Positions 33,947 through 43,344 of a stretch of 64,000 nt of DNA are shown here, one piece after another (the first letter of the stretch is position 1; every line of letters begins with the position of its first letter). Made by a program: the position numbers and the translations under genes. This stretch comes from Flavihumibacter sp. UBA7668 (GTDB lineage Bacteria > Bacteroidota > Bacteroidia > Chitinophagales > Chitinophagaceae), in assembly GCF_002483205.1 (NCBI RefSeq), contig NZ_DLHM01000004.1, positions 186,001 to 250,000 on the forward strand, written 5' to 3'. The notes under the pieces were generated by a model. That model saw nothing but the letters and a program-made list of their open reading frames with translations. It had not been told where the DNA came from and made no database searches.

Positions 33947-34207
33947 TTAAGCAGTAGCCAGGGTATTGGCGCGCTTAGCCAGCTTGCTTTTCAGGTTCGC
34001 AGCTTTATTCTTATGAATAACACCACGTTTGGCCAGCTTGTCAATCATAGAGATCACGTTCGGCATGGATTCGTCAACCGCTTTCTTCTCTGTAGTAGCC
34101 TTCAGATCACGAATTGCGTTACGGGTAGTCTTACCGTAGTAACGATTTCTATCACGGCGCTTGGCTGCCTGACGCACATCTTTTTTGGTTGCCTTATGAT
34201 TAGCCAT
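33947..34207 (-). CDS. rpsT: 30S ribosomal protein S20
   Basis: An 86-residue basic protein from ATG 34207 (MANHKATKKDVRQAAKRRDRN), the usual S20 start; the 36 extra codons upstream are AT-rich non-coding sequence. It binds 16S rRNA in the 30S subunit. The C-terminal GVIHKNKAANLKSKLAKR is characteristic. It is monocistronic, with a promoter at 34227-34234 and the hairpin terminator at 33881-33910. Confidence 0.97.
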   Translation of the reverse strand: MANHKATKKDVRQAAKRRDRNRYYGKTTRNAIRDLKATTEKKAVDESMPNVISMIDKLAKRGVIHKNKAANLKSKLAKRANTLATA

Positions 34208-34226
34208 TCTTCTAAATTTTGGACGG

Positions 34227-34234
34227 CAAAGGTA
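34227..34234 (-). promoter_or_regulatory. -7 promoter element of rpsT
   Basis: TACCTTTG on the minus strand is an exact TAnnTTTG match 19 bases before the rpsT ATG. Confidence 0.6.
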
Positions 34235-34439
34235 ATGAGAAATGTAAAAAGTAAAAAATAAAAAGTAAAAAAACTTACAAAAACACAAAATTGAGAGGTT
34301 TCTGCGTTTCATCACCCAAACAGCAAATTAACGTCAATTTAGTGTTGTCTTCACGCTTCATCCTTAGGGCGCGCTCTTTCTTCACTTCTTTTCCCGATAT
34401 TTGCTGACCCAATTTTTACCCGTAAAAAGGGCTATCCAT

Positions 34440-37199
34440 ATGAAGGATTTTTCTTATATAACCAGTTCGTCACCAGCCTTTATTGAGTCATTATACCAGG
34501 ATTTTGTGAAAGATCCGGCTGCCGTTGATCCTGAACTCAGAAAGTTTTTTGAAGGTTTTGATTTTGCTATAGAGCAGGGACAAGCCAATGGCCAGGAAAA
34601 ACCTGCGGCCAATGGTACCCAGGTTTCGCAACTACCGGCCGATCTTGACATAAAAAAAGAAATTGCAGCTTATAGAATGATTCTGGGCTATCGGAACAAA
34701 GGCCATCTTATTGCAAAAACGAATCCGATCAGAACCCGCCGCGATCGGGGAGCCAACCTCGATCTGGGATTTTTTGGTTTTACCGAGGCTGATCTTGATA
34801 AGAATTTTTATGCCGGTAACAGAATTGGATTAGGAACTACGAGTCTTCGGAATATCCTGTCGCATATGGAGAAATCTTATGCCTCCAAAGTGGGTATTGA
34901 ATTCAAATATATCAGCGACCAGGGTAAGGTGGATTTTCTTACCAATGCGATGGAAAAAGAATTCCATCAGCCCCTCTCCATTGAGAAAGAAAAGCGGATT
35001 TTGGAGAAATTAAATCATGGGGTAATTTTTGAGAAATTCCTGCATACGAAATATATCGGTCAAAAGCGTTTTTCACTGGAAGGCGGAGAAACCACCATAC
35101 CCGCTCTTGATGCAATTATCAATACGGCCGGCTCCCTTGGTGTCCAGGAAGTAGTGATTGGTATGGCACATCGCGGAAGGCTGAACATTCTTGCCAATAT
35201 CATGGGTAAAACCTATGAGCATATTTTCAGTGAGTTTGAAGGTACTGCCATGATGGACCAAACCATGGGCAGTGGCGATGTGAAATATCATATGGGATAT
35301 AGTTCAGATGTTGAAACGCCGGATGGTAAAACAGTTCACCTGAAACTTTGTCCAAATCCGTCTCACCTCGAAGCGGTTGATCCGGTAGTGGTTGGATTTG
35401 CTCGTGCCAAAGCAGATGTTTTATACGAAAGTGAATACGATAAAATCCTTCCAATACTGATTCATGGAGACGCTTCCATAGCCGGACAGGGAATTGTTTA
35501 TGAAGTATTGCAGATGAGCAAACTGGAAGGATATAATACAGGTGGAACCATCCATTTTGTCATTAATAATCAGATTGGATTTACCACAGATTTTGATGAG
35601 GCAAGAAGCTCCGATTATTGTACCTCTCTTGCAGCAACTGTACAGGCTCCTGTTCTTCATGTGAATGGTGATGATGCAGAAGCAGTAGTGAAGTGTGTGG
35701 AGATCGCTACAAGATATCGCCAGGAATTCAATCAGGATATCTTCATTGATATGGTTTGTTATCGTAAACACGGCCACAATGAAGGCGATGATCCGAAGTT
35801 TACCCAGCCCGGTTTATATTCATTAATTGATAAGCATCCGAATCCAAGAGAAGTTTATACTACTTATTTGTTGGAAAACGGTGAGCCGGGTGCGAAGCAA
35901 ATGGCCCAGGATATGGAAAAAAAATTCTGGAGTGATTTGCAGGATCGATTGGATGAAGTAAAACAAAACCCGCTTCCCTATAAGTACCAGTTGCCTGAAA
36001 AAGCATGGAGAAGTTTGCGCCGGTCTACCGAAGAAGATTTTGATTCATCTCCGGTTACAGCAATCAGTTCATCCAATTTCGATTTGTTGTTTGATCAGTT
36101 GATGCAGTGGCCTGATGATTTTAAGCCACTGAAGAAAGTGGAGAAAATCATCCAGGATAAAGTGAAGCTGTTTCAGGAGGAAGGAAAGATTGACTGGGCA
36201 ACGGGCGAATTGTTAGCTTATGCTTCTTTGTTACTTGATGGCAATGATGTAAGAATGAGTGGACAGGATGTACGCAGGGGAACCTTCAGTCATCGTCATG
36301 CGGTGTTGAGAGATGAACAGAATAATAAAGCTTATAACAGATTGAGTCGGATCCCGGGAGCCAAAGGGCAATTCCGGATATTCAACTCTTTTCTGAGTGA
36401 ATATGGTGTACTTGGATTTGAGTATGGATACGCCATGGCCAATCCGCTTAGTTTGGTTTTGTGGGAAGCACAGTTTGGCGATTTTTGCAATGGAGCACAA
36501 ACCATGATTGACCAGTTCATTGCAGCAGGAGAACAGAAATGGAACAGGATGAATGGCGTGGTTTTGTTGTTGCCGCATGGGTATGAGGGACAGGGGCCTG
36601 AACATAGTTCTGCACGTATGGAACGTTTCCTGCAAATGTGTGCCGAACAGAATATGGTGGTGACGAATATCACAACATCTTCCAATTTCTTCCATGCGTT
36701 AAGAAGGCAGATTGCCTGGCCTTTCCGTAAACCAATGATTAATTTTTCACCGAAAGCCAATCTTCGTTTGCCCGATACGTATTCTACCAAAGAAGATTTC
36801 ACCAATGGTTCTTTCAAGGAAGTGATTGATGATGCTACTGTTGAAAATGCAGCGGGCATTCGCAAAGTATTGTTCTGTTCCGGAAAGGTTTATTTTGATC
36901 TGGCTGCAAAAAAACAGAAAGACGGTGCAAACGATGTGGCGGTGGTTCGTGTAGAGCAATTGTATCCGCTTCCTCAAAAACAATTGGATGCACTTTATCA
37001 GAAATACGATAAAGCAACCTGGTTCTGGGTACAGGAAGAGCCGCTGAATATGGGCGCCGCTTCCTTCCTGAAAATGAACCTGGCCACCATAAATTTTGGA
37101 GTTATCAGTCGCCAGCCCAGTGCATCTACCGCAACCGGTTATGCGAAAGTACATGCGCAGGAACAGGCGGAGATAGTGGATACAGCGTTTTCGATTTAG
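34440..37199 (+). CDS. sucA: 2-oxoglutarate dehydrogenase E1 component
   Basis: A 919-residue thiamine-diphosphate enzyme of the TCA cycle from ATG 34440 (MKDFSYITSSSPAFIE). It decarboxylates 2-oxoglutarate and transfers the succinyl group to the lipoyl arm of SucB. Visible blocks are the N-terminal LYQDFVKDPAAVDPEL (E2-binding), VIGMAHRGRLNILAN, CPNPSHLEAVDPV, HGDASIAGQGIVYE, NNQIGFTT, RKHGHNEGDDP, FSHRHAVLRDE, and LLPHGYEGQGPEHSSAR. Length is normal. The E2 gene follows after an unusual 469-base gap. Confidence 0.97.
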   Translation: MKDFSYITSSSPAFIESLYQDFVKDPAAVDPELRKFFEGFDFAIEQGQANGQEKPAANGTQVSQLPADLDIKKEIAAYRMILGYRNKGHLIAKTNPIRTRRDRGANLDLGFFGFTEADLDKNFYAGNRIGLGTTSLRNILSHMEKSYASKVGIEFKYISDQGKVDFLTNAMEKEFHQPLSIEKEKRILEKLNHGVIFEKFLHTKYIGQKRFSLEGGETTIPALDAIINTAGSLGVQEVVIGMAHRGRLNILANIMGKTYEHIFSEFEGTAMMDQTMGSGDVKYHMGYSSDVETPDGKTVHLKLCPNPSHLEAVDPVVVGFARAKADVLYESEYDKILPILIHGDASIAGQGIVYEVLQMSKLEGYNTGGTIHFVINNQIGFTTDFDEARSSDYCTSLAATVQAPVLHVNGDDAEAVVKCVEIATRYRQEFNQDIFIDMVCYRKHGHNEGDDPKFTQPGLYSLIDKHPNPREVYTTYLLENGEPGAKQMAQDMEKKFWSDLQDRLDEVKQNPLPYKYQLPEKAWRSLRRSTEEDFDSSPVTAISSSNFDLLFDQLMQWPDDFKPLKKVEKIIQDKVKLFQEEGKIDWATGELLAYASLLLDGNDVRMSGQDVRRGTFSHRHAVLRDEQNNKAYNRLSRIPGAKGQFRIFNSFLSEYGVLGFEYGYAMANPLSLVLWEAQFGDFCNGAQTMIDQFIAAGEQKWNRMNGVVLLLPHGYEGQGPEHSSARMERFLQMCAEQNMVVTNITTSSNFFHALRRQIAWPFRKPMINFSPKANLRLPDTYSTKEDFTNGSFKEVIDDATVENAAGIRKVLFCSGKVYFDLAAKKQKDGANDVAVVRVEQLYPLPQKQLDALYQKYDKATWFWVQEEPLNMGAASFLKMNLATINFGVISRQPSASTATGYAKVHAQEQAEIVDTAFSI

Positions 37200-37668
37200 A
37201 CGGGAGGAGAGGGGAGGAAGAGGAGAAGGTAAAGAAAGGCAGCGTGGAGGAAGAAGGTATACTTGCGGGATTCAGTGGAGAGAAATCTTTTCTTTCGGGT
37301 GCGTGGATTATGTGAATTTGTGCAAATTAATCACAGTGAAATGGAGTATTTGTGAAGTTGTACGGATAATTGAGGAAAAAAATAATTGAGATATTGCAGC
37401 GGTTGAATAATTTAATGTTTTCGAAGCTTAATTAAATTGGAGACGTTTGAAGCTTAACTAATTTAGAAATGCAGTAACCTGGGGCAATTTGAGGCTGTTT
37501 AGTAATAGTGAATTTGAAAGTGATTCAGGAAGATAGAGGAGTGGTGAAATTGTGTGTGTGCGGTTTATTGATGAATGTTCGGGTTTTAAAGGGTGATCGA
37601 TATTTTAATGAATGTTCGATTTTTTTTGATGTTCGATTTTTAACTTTTGACTTTTGAATTTTGACTTT
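37200..37668. other. Gene-free gap between sucA and sucB with short repeats
   Basis: No credible gene is seen in these 469 bases. The first 40 bases are polypurine (gggaggagaggggaggaaga). GAAGCTTAA occurs twice about 26 bases apart (near 37423 and 37449). ATGTTCG followed by T-rich sequence occurs three times between 37570 and 37642. The last 30 bases before sucB hold TTTTGA three times. Any sucB promoter must lie here. Confidence 0.6.
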
Positions 37669-39255
37669 ATGATAGATATTAAAGTTCCAACAGTAGGGGA
37701 ATCCATAACAGAAGTTACGCTTATCAAATGGCTGAAACCGAATGGAAGTTATGTTCAAAGAGATGAAATAATCGCAGAATTGGAAAGCGAAAAAGCAACC
37801 TTTGAACTTAATGCTGAACAAGCTGGCACACTGGTAACTAAAGCTGCAGAAGGAGATACCATCAAGATTGGAGATGTGGTGGCTTCCATCGACGAATCTG
37901 CAGCAGCTCCGGCTGGTGGTAATGGGCAGGCAAATCCTGCGAATACGTCATCTGCTGCAGCTTCGGGACCTGCTACAAATACGGATACTGCAAAGGCGGA
38001 TGCGTCTTCTGCAACTGCTAAAGCTGTTGGAAAAGGTATTATTGAAATGAAAGTTCCAACCGTTGGAGAATCCATTACAGAAGTCACCCTGGTTAAATGG
38101 TTGAAAAAGGAAGGAGATCTGGTTCAGCGCGATGAAGTGCTCTGCGAACTGGAAAGCGAAAAAGCAACTTTTGAACTGAATGCTGAAGAAGCCGGACAAT
38201 TCAGCCCGAAAGCAAAAGAAGGGGATGTAATCAAAATAGGTGATGTGGTGGCAAGTATAAATACAGATATTGCTGTACCTGTTGCCGGCGGTAGTTCCAA
38301 AGAAGCTGCTCCGGCAAAAGCTGAAGCCAAACCAGCTGCAGCCAATGCGCCAGTTACTGCTGTTGCCAATGATGTGAAAGCAACGCCGGTTGCTGCAGCC
38401 ATTATAGCAGATAAAAAAATTGATCCCAAATCTCTGTCCGCAAGCGGAAGTGGTGGCAAAATTCTTAAGAATGATGTGCTGGACGCATTAAATAATCCGG
38501 GACGTAAACCGGGACTGGAGCTGTTCACCCGCAATGAGCGAAAAGAGAAGATGAGCAATCTTCGTAAAACCATTTCCCGTCGCCTGGTGGAAGCAAAAAA
38601 TACCACTGCCATGCTCACCACTTTTAATGAAGTGGACATGGGACCGGTAATGAGTTTACGTACCCAATACAAAGACAAATTCAAAGAGAAACATGGGGTC
38701 AATCTTGGCTTCATGAGCTTTTTCACCAAAGCAGTATGTTTTGCATTACAGGAATGGCCTGCTGTAAATGCTTATATTGATGGTGATTCCCTTGTGTACC
38801 ACGATTATTGTGATATCTCCATCGCTGTATCGGCCCCCAAAGGATTGGTAGTACCGGTTATCCGGAATGCCGAAAGTATGGGAATGGCAGATATTGAAAA
38901 GAAAGTGGTGGAACTGGCTACCAAAGCCCGTGATAACAAACTCACCATCGATGAGATGACCGGAGGAACCTTTACCATCACCAATGGCGGTGTATTTGGC
39001 TCCCTCATGAGTACACCAATTATTAATATTCCGCAGTCTGCAATTCTTGGTATGCACAAAATTGAAGACCGTCCAATGGCTGTGAATGGTCAGGTGGTTA
39101 TCAGGCCCATGATGTACCTGGCTCTTAGTTATGATCACCGGATCATTGATGGACGTGAATCTGTTGGATTCCTCGTGCGGGTTAAAGAATTGTTGGAAAA
39201 ACCGGAGCAATTGCTCTTTGGTAAAGATCCGGTTAAGACCCTGCTCGAACTCTGA
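37669..39255 (+). CDS. sucB: 2-oxoglutarate dehydrogenase E2 (dihydrolipoyl succinyltransferase) with two lipoyl domains
   Basis: A 528-residue E2 from ATG 37669 (MIDIKVPTVGESITEV). Two lipoyl domains follow each other with nearly the same sequence, ELESEKATFEL, with lipoyl-Lys at 42 and 165. They are joined by an Ala/Ser/Thr-rich linker. A peripheral-subunit-binding domain lies near 250-275 (IDPKSLSASGSGGKILKNDV). The C-terminal acyltransferase domain has the catalytic SYDHRIIDGRES near residue 490. Typical bacterial SucB has a single lipoyl domain of about 400 residues total, so the second domain is an internal duplication. Its stop codon overlaps the next gene as TGATG. Confidence 0.96.
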   Translation: MIDIKVPTVGESITEVTLIKWLKPNGSYVQRDEIIAELESEKATFELNAEQAGTLVTKAAEGDTIKIGDVVASIDESAAAPAGGNGQANPANTSSAAASGPATNTDTAKADASSATAKAVGKGIIEMKVPTVGESITEVTLVKWLKKEGDLVQRDEVLCELESEKATFELNAEEAGQFSPKAKEGDVIKIGDVVASINTDIAVPVAGGSSKEAAPAKAEAKPAAANAPVTAVANDVKATPVAAAIIADKKIDPKSLSASGSGGKILKNDVLDALNNPGRKPGLELFTRNERKEKMSNLRKTISRRLVEAKNTTAMLTTFNEVDMGPVMSLRTQYKDKFKEKHGVNLGFMSFFTKAVCFALQEWPAVNAYIDGDSLVYHDYCDISIAVSAPKGLVVPVIRNAESMGMADIEKKVVELATKARDNKLTIDEMTGGTFTITNGGVFGSLMSTPIINIPQSAILGMHKIEDRPMAVNGQVVIRPMMYLALSYDHRIIDGRESVGFLVRVKELLEKPEQLLFGKDPVKTLLEL

Positions 39256-40463
39256 TGTTTGCCCGGGCCCATGTAGGAATTGCAATTCAACTGGTTCAGG
39301 GCTATAAGGGAGAATTGCCCTTTGTGCACTATCTAAAACAGTATTTCACTTCAAATAAAAAACACGGCTCGCGCGATCGTAAACAGATCGCGCAGCTTTG
39401 TTATTGCTGGTTCAGAATTGGCCATGCACTCGAATGGCTTGATTCGGAGCAACGTATGTTAGCTGCCCTTTTTCTTTGTTCAACCCAGCCCAATCCATTA
39501 TTGGATGCATTACACCCTGAATGGAATGCTAAAACTGGATTGCAGACGGAGGAAAAAATCAAATTGGTATCCAATGGTTTTGATAATTCACTACCTGAAT
39601 TGGCAGCCGGTATTTTCCCCTGGCAAGAGGAGTTGAGCAAGGGGATTGATCCAATACTTTTTGCCTGCTCCCATCTGGAACAACCGGATCTGTTTATACG
39701 GGCACGTCCCGCTTTTCTGGATTTGGTCATAAAAAAACTGGACCGGTCGAAACTTCCATTTCAGCAGGAAGGAAAGGAAGCTTTCCGGCTTGCAAATGGA
39801 ACAAAAGTGGAAGAGCTTTTCGAACTTAACAGGGAGGTGGTTGTGCAGGATCTTAATTCTCAAAAAGCGGGTTCAATAGTGGATTTCATCATTGATGAAC
39901 TTCGTGAAAAAGAACCACTTGCGATCTGGGATGCCTGCGCAGCAAGCGGTGGAAAATCAATCCTGGTTTTTGATCGTTTACCCGGTGCCAGACTAACCGT
40001 TACAGATATACGCCCATCTATACTCCAGAATTTATTTCAACGCTTTAAACAGGCGGGTTTGTATTCTTATGATGGGTTTGTCGCTGACCTGTCTATTTCA
40101 GGTAAAATAGGAGATCAGTATAAATTGCTTGATCAGCAGGACCTGATCCTGGCTGATCTTCCCTGTAGCGGAAGCGGTACCTGGAGTCGTAGTCCGGAAA
40201 ATCTCTGTTATTTTGATCCGGCTGCAATTGAAACCTATTCATCTCTTCAGAAAAATATACTTCGAAATCTTCTGCCAAAGCTTGCTGTGGGTGGATATCT
40301 GCTATATATCACCTGCTCCGTTTTCAAAAAAGAAAATGAAGAAAATATCGATTGGTTATTGCAGCAATTCCCGCTCAGAATAATTCAGCTTGAAACCCTG
40401 AAAGGCTATACCAATAAATCAGATAGTATGTTTGTGGCATTGCTTCAGAAAGAACCGGAGTAG
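39255..40463 (+). CDS. RsmB/NOP-family RNA m5C methyltransferase
   Basis: A 402-residue SAM-dependent methyltransferase of the RsmB/RsmF/NOP2 group, which makes 5-methylcytosine in rRNA or tRNA. The catalytic Cys is in LADLPCSGSGTW, with the second Cys in LLYITCSVFKKENEENI; the SAM-binding IWDACAASGGKS is the motif I region. The N-terminal 160 residues correspond to the NusB-like or RNA-binding part. The ATG overlaps the sucB stop (TGATG), so it is translated with sucB although it has no metabolic link. Target base unknown. Confidence 0.9.
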   Translation: MFARAHVGIAIQLVQGYKGELPFVHYLKQYFTSNKKHGSRDRKQIAQLCYCWFRIGHALEWLDSEQRMLAALFLCSTQPNPLLDALHPEWNAKTGLQTEEKIKLVSNGFDNSLPELAAGIFPWQEELSKGIDPILFACSHLEQPDLFIRARPAFLDLVIKKLDRSKLPFQQEGKEAFRLANGTKVEELFELNREVVVQDLNSQKAGSIVDFIIDELREKEPLAIWDACAASGGKSILVFDRLPGARLTVTDIRPSILQNLFQRFKQAGLYSYDGFVADLSISGKIGDQYKLLDQQDLILADLPCSGSGTWSRSPENLCYFDPAAIETYSSLQKNILRNLLPKLAVGGYLLYITCSVFKKENEENIDWLLQQFPLRIIQLETLKGYTNKSDSMFVALLQKEPE

Positions 40464-40502
40464 TGGATTCAATATTGGTAGATTATTTTGTAGGTTTATT
40501 GG

Positions 40503-41333
40503 ATGAAATCCCGATTACTCTTAGCTGTTATAGTTTTTATTGGCGGTCAGTTAAATGAAAGTTTTGCTGCAACTGTTGATACGGTAATTACCCGAAGTGC
40601 AGCCATGCAAAAGGATATTAAGGCAGTGGTAATAAAACCTGAAAACTATGAGGAAGCTGCTAAACGTTTTCCGGTAGTTTATCTGCTTCATGGATACAGT
40701 GGCAATTATTCCAACTGGATCCAAAAAGTGCAGAACATCAAAGATGATGCAGATCGGTATAATCTGCTGATCGTTTGTCCGGATGGCGGTTTTGGCAGCT
40801 GGTATTGGGATAGTCCGGTTGATCCTGCTTATCGATATGAAACCTATGTTGCAAAAGAACTGGTAAACTGGGTGGATCGTCAATACAAAACAATTGCATT
40901 ACCGGAGGGAAGAGCAATAACCGGATTAAGCATGGGCGGACATGGAGCTTTGTACCTCGCCTTGAAACACAAGGATGTTTTTGGTGCTGCAGGTAGTATG
41001 AGTGGGGGAGTAGACATTCGCCCATTTCCAAATAATTGGGATATGTCCAAACGGTTGGGAAACTATGCAGATAATAAAACAGTGTGGGAAGAGCGAACGG
41101 TTATCAATCTATTACACCTGGCTGAACCCGGTAAACCTGCTCTGATTGTGGATTGTGGTACGGAGGATTTTTTTTATGAGGTGAATGAACGGCTGCACAC
41201 GGAATTATTGTACAGAAAAATTCCGCATGAATACTATACAAGGCCGGGAGCACATAATTGGGAATACTGGACCATCGCGGTGCGATTTCAGTTATTGTAT
41301 ATGCATCAGTTTTTTCAAAAAACAAGGCATTAA
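40503..41333 (+). CDS. Exported esterase, esterase-D-like alpha/beta hydrolase
   Basis: A 276-residue protein with a signal peptide (LLAVIVFIGGQLNESFAA). The catalytic Ser is in GLSMGGHGA, the oxyanion region in VVYLLHGYSGN, the Asp probably in VDCGTEDFF and the His in RPGAHNWEYW. This matches the esterase-D/tributyrin esterase group acting on short acyl esters or feruloyl-type bonds. Its stop overlaps the stop of the convergent lipoprotein gene by 4 bases. Confidence 0.88.
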   Translation: MKSRLLLAVIVFIGGQLNESFAATVDTVITRSAAMQKDIKAVVIKPENYEEAAKRFPVVYLLHGYSGNYSNWIQKVQNIKDDADRYNLLIVCPDGGFGSWYWDSPVDPAYRYETYVAKELVNWVDRQYKTIALPEGRAITGLSMGGHGALYLALKHKDVFGAAGSMSGGVDIRPFPNNWDMSKRLGNYADNKTVWEERTVINLLHLAEPGKPALIVDCGTEDFFYEVNERLHTELLYRKIPHEYYTRPGAHNWEYWTIAVRFQLLYMHQFFQKTRH

Positions 41334-42118
41334 TTATGACTGATCATTCTCAACCGGATGCCACCTCCCTCAGTTTTGCCGTAAGGAAAAGGTTGTGCCG
41401 GTGATCCTGTATTGTCAAGCGTCCTGGCCGAATAGGTCCAGTAGCGCAATTCTTTATAAATAAGCCCGATGTTTTTGCCATAAACTTCCACACTATAGGT
41501 GCGATAGGCATCCAGATCAGGATTTTCAGGTTTTTCATTCTGAACACCCAGTGCTTCATCGGCCTGTAGTACCGTGATGGTATTTTCTATGGGCGTGTCA
41601 AATGGACTAAAGGGTTCTCCAATGGCAGTATAACTGTATTCCCATGCATCCAGATAATCCAGCGGTCCACCCGGAGTTGTATTGATATGCGTATTACCTC
41701 TCCAAACGGTATTCTGATTAATTGGGAAAATCAGTTTTTGAAAACGAAGATTGTTTTCAATTACTTCCACACCCTTTCTCAACGGTGTTACCATATAGGT
41801 CATGTTGGAAGTCCAGTCCTGCTCGTTGGTACTCCCAACCGGGCGTAGGTAACGAAATACACGCCAACTGCTTCTGCCCAGGTTATCAGTAATTTCCGCA
41901 TCAACTACATCTTTGGCTTCATAACTGATGGTAGTAAACGCGGTATCATTGAAAGGTGTTTTTACAATGGAGTCGAGTTGATAAACAATTGTTTTTCCGG
42001 GTTCAAGCGCCATATATTCGGATGCGTCTTCGAAATCAGGCTCGGCTGTTTCTTTTCCGCAGGAAACCAGGCTTATCACCCCTGCCAGCAAGAGCCAGCT
42101 GCCAATTGTTTTTCTCAT
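41330..42118 (-). CDS. Lipoprotein of unknown function
   Basis: A 262-residue lipoprotein with the lipobox ISLVSC in the first 20 residues. The mature part is mostly beta strand with features such as LEPGKTIVYQLDSIVKTPFNDT and the late GLIYKELRYWTY. Similar single-domain lipoproteins are common in Bacteroidota; I know no function. It lies 33 bases downstream of mnmA on the same strand. Confidence 0.75.
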   Translation of the reverse strand: MRKTIGSWLLLAGVISLVSCGKETAEPDFEDASEYMALEPGKTIVYQLDSIVKTPFNDTAFTTISYEAKDVVDAEITDNLGRSSWRVFRYLRPVGSTNEQDWTSNMTYMVTPLRKGVEVIENNLRFQKLIFPINQNTVWRGNTHINTTPGGPLDYLDAWEYSYTAIGEPFSPFDTPIENTITVLQADEALGVQNEKPENPDLDAYRTYSVEVYGKNIGLIYKELRYWTYSARTLDNTGSPAQPFPYGKTEGGGIRLRMISHN

Positions 42119-42151
42119 AGCGATGTAACGATTTTCCGGTTGGTTTATTGC

Positions 42152-43261
42152 TTATTGAAGATCGATGACAGGGCGTTGAATAATGCCGCCACCGATCACA
42201 TCATTTCCTTCGTAAAATACAGCACTTTGTCCGGGTGCAATCCCTTTAACTTCCTCAAAGAACCGAACTTCCACGCCTGTTTCGTTGGCATGCAGGGTGG
42301 AGAGCGAACCCTTATCCTTATAGCGGATTTTTGTGGTTGCTTCCATAGTGTCGGGAAGTCCCTCGTATTTCATCCAATTGATTTTATTCACCTGCATAGT
42401 GGAACGATTCAGGTCTTCCTCATCTCCAAGAACAACGGTATTGGTTTCAGGAAAAATACCAGTAACATATACCGGTTTACCCAAGGCAATATCAAGCCCC
42501 TTTCTTTGTCCGATTGTATAAAAGGGATAACCTTTATGCTTGCCCAGGATTTTCCCGGATTTGTCAACAAACAAACCGCCATCCACCCGATCTTCCAGGC
42601 CGGTTACCTTTTTCTTTAGGAAACCACGGTAGTCATTATCCGGAACAAAACAGATTTCATAGCTCTCCGCTTTTTTAGCGAGTTCAGGGTAGCCGAAATC
42701 GTGCGCCATCTGGCGGATTTCGGTTTTTCGATAATTACCCAATGGAAGCAGGGTTCTGCTTAGGAGGTCTTGTTGCAATCCCCATAATACATAACTCTGG
42801 TCCTTGGTTTCATCCAATCCCTTACTAATATAAAAACGACCATTACTGTGCTGATGAATATTCCCATAGTGGCCGGTTGCAATGAATTCACAATCCATTG
42901 CATCTGCTCGTTTAAGAAGCGCCCGCCATTTGATATGGGTATTGCACATCACACAGGGATTAGGCGTGCGGCCGGCAAGGTATTCGTCTACAAAATTTTC
43001 AATTACAAAATCGCCAAATTCTTCGCGGATATCCAACACAAAATGCGGAAATCCGTGTTGTACGGCAGCCATCCGGGCATCATTGAAGGAGTCCAGATTG
43101 CAACAGCCGGTTTCCTTTTTACTGGTTCCCGAACTGGCATAATCCCAGGTTTTCATGGTAATTCCCACCACTTCATAGCCCTGTTCGTGTAACATCAGGG
43201 AAGTAACGGTACTATCTATACCGCCACTCATTGCCACCAGCACTTTTCCTTTTCTGCTCAT
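42152..43261 (-). CDS. mnmA: tRNA-specific 2-thiouridylase MnmA
   Basis: A 369-residue enzyme that makes 2-thiouridine at position 34 of tRNA for Lys, Glu and Gln. The PP-loop AMSGGIDSTV, the catalytic Cys pair in NPCVMCNTHIKW and SYEICFVPDNDY, and the C-terminal GQSAVFYEGNDVIGGGII are all present. Length is normal. A TAnnTTTG element lies 20 bases upstream; the M14 peptidase gene diverges. Confidence 0.97.
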   Translation of the reverse strand: MSRKGKVLVAMSGGIDSTVTSLMLHEQGYEVVGITMKTWDYASSGTSKKETGCCNLDSFNDARMAAVQHGFPHFVLDIREEFGDFVIENFVDEYLAGRTPNPCVMCNTHIKWRALLKRADAMDCEFIATGHYGNIHQHSNGRFYISKGLDETKDQSYVLWGLQQDLLSRTLLPLGNYRKTEIRQMAHDFGYPELAKKAESYEICFVPDNDYRGFLKKKVTGLEDRVDGGLFVDKSGKILGKHKGYPFYTIGQRKGLDIALGKPVYVTGIFPETNTVVLGDEEDLNRSTMQVNKINWMKYEGLPDTMEATTKIRYKDKGSLSTLHANETGVEVRFFEEVKGIAPGQSAVFYEGNDVIGGGIIQRPVIDLQ

Positions 43262-43281
43262 TTTGCTCTGAATTGAATTGG

Positions 43282-43289
43282 CAAATATA
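43282..43289 (-). promoter_or_regulatory. -7 promoter element of mnmA
   Basis: TATATTTG on the minus strand matches TAnnTTTG, 20 bases before the ATG at 43261. Confidence 0.55.
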
Positions 43290-43344
43290 CGAACTCTCCT
43301 CTTTCACCTTTCCTTCCTATCTTCCGGTTGTAGATATTACACAT

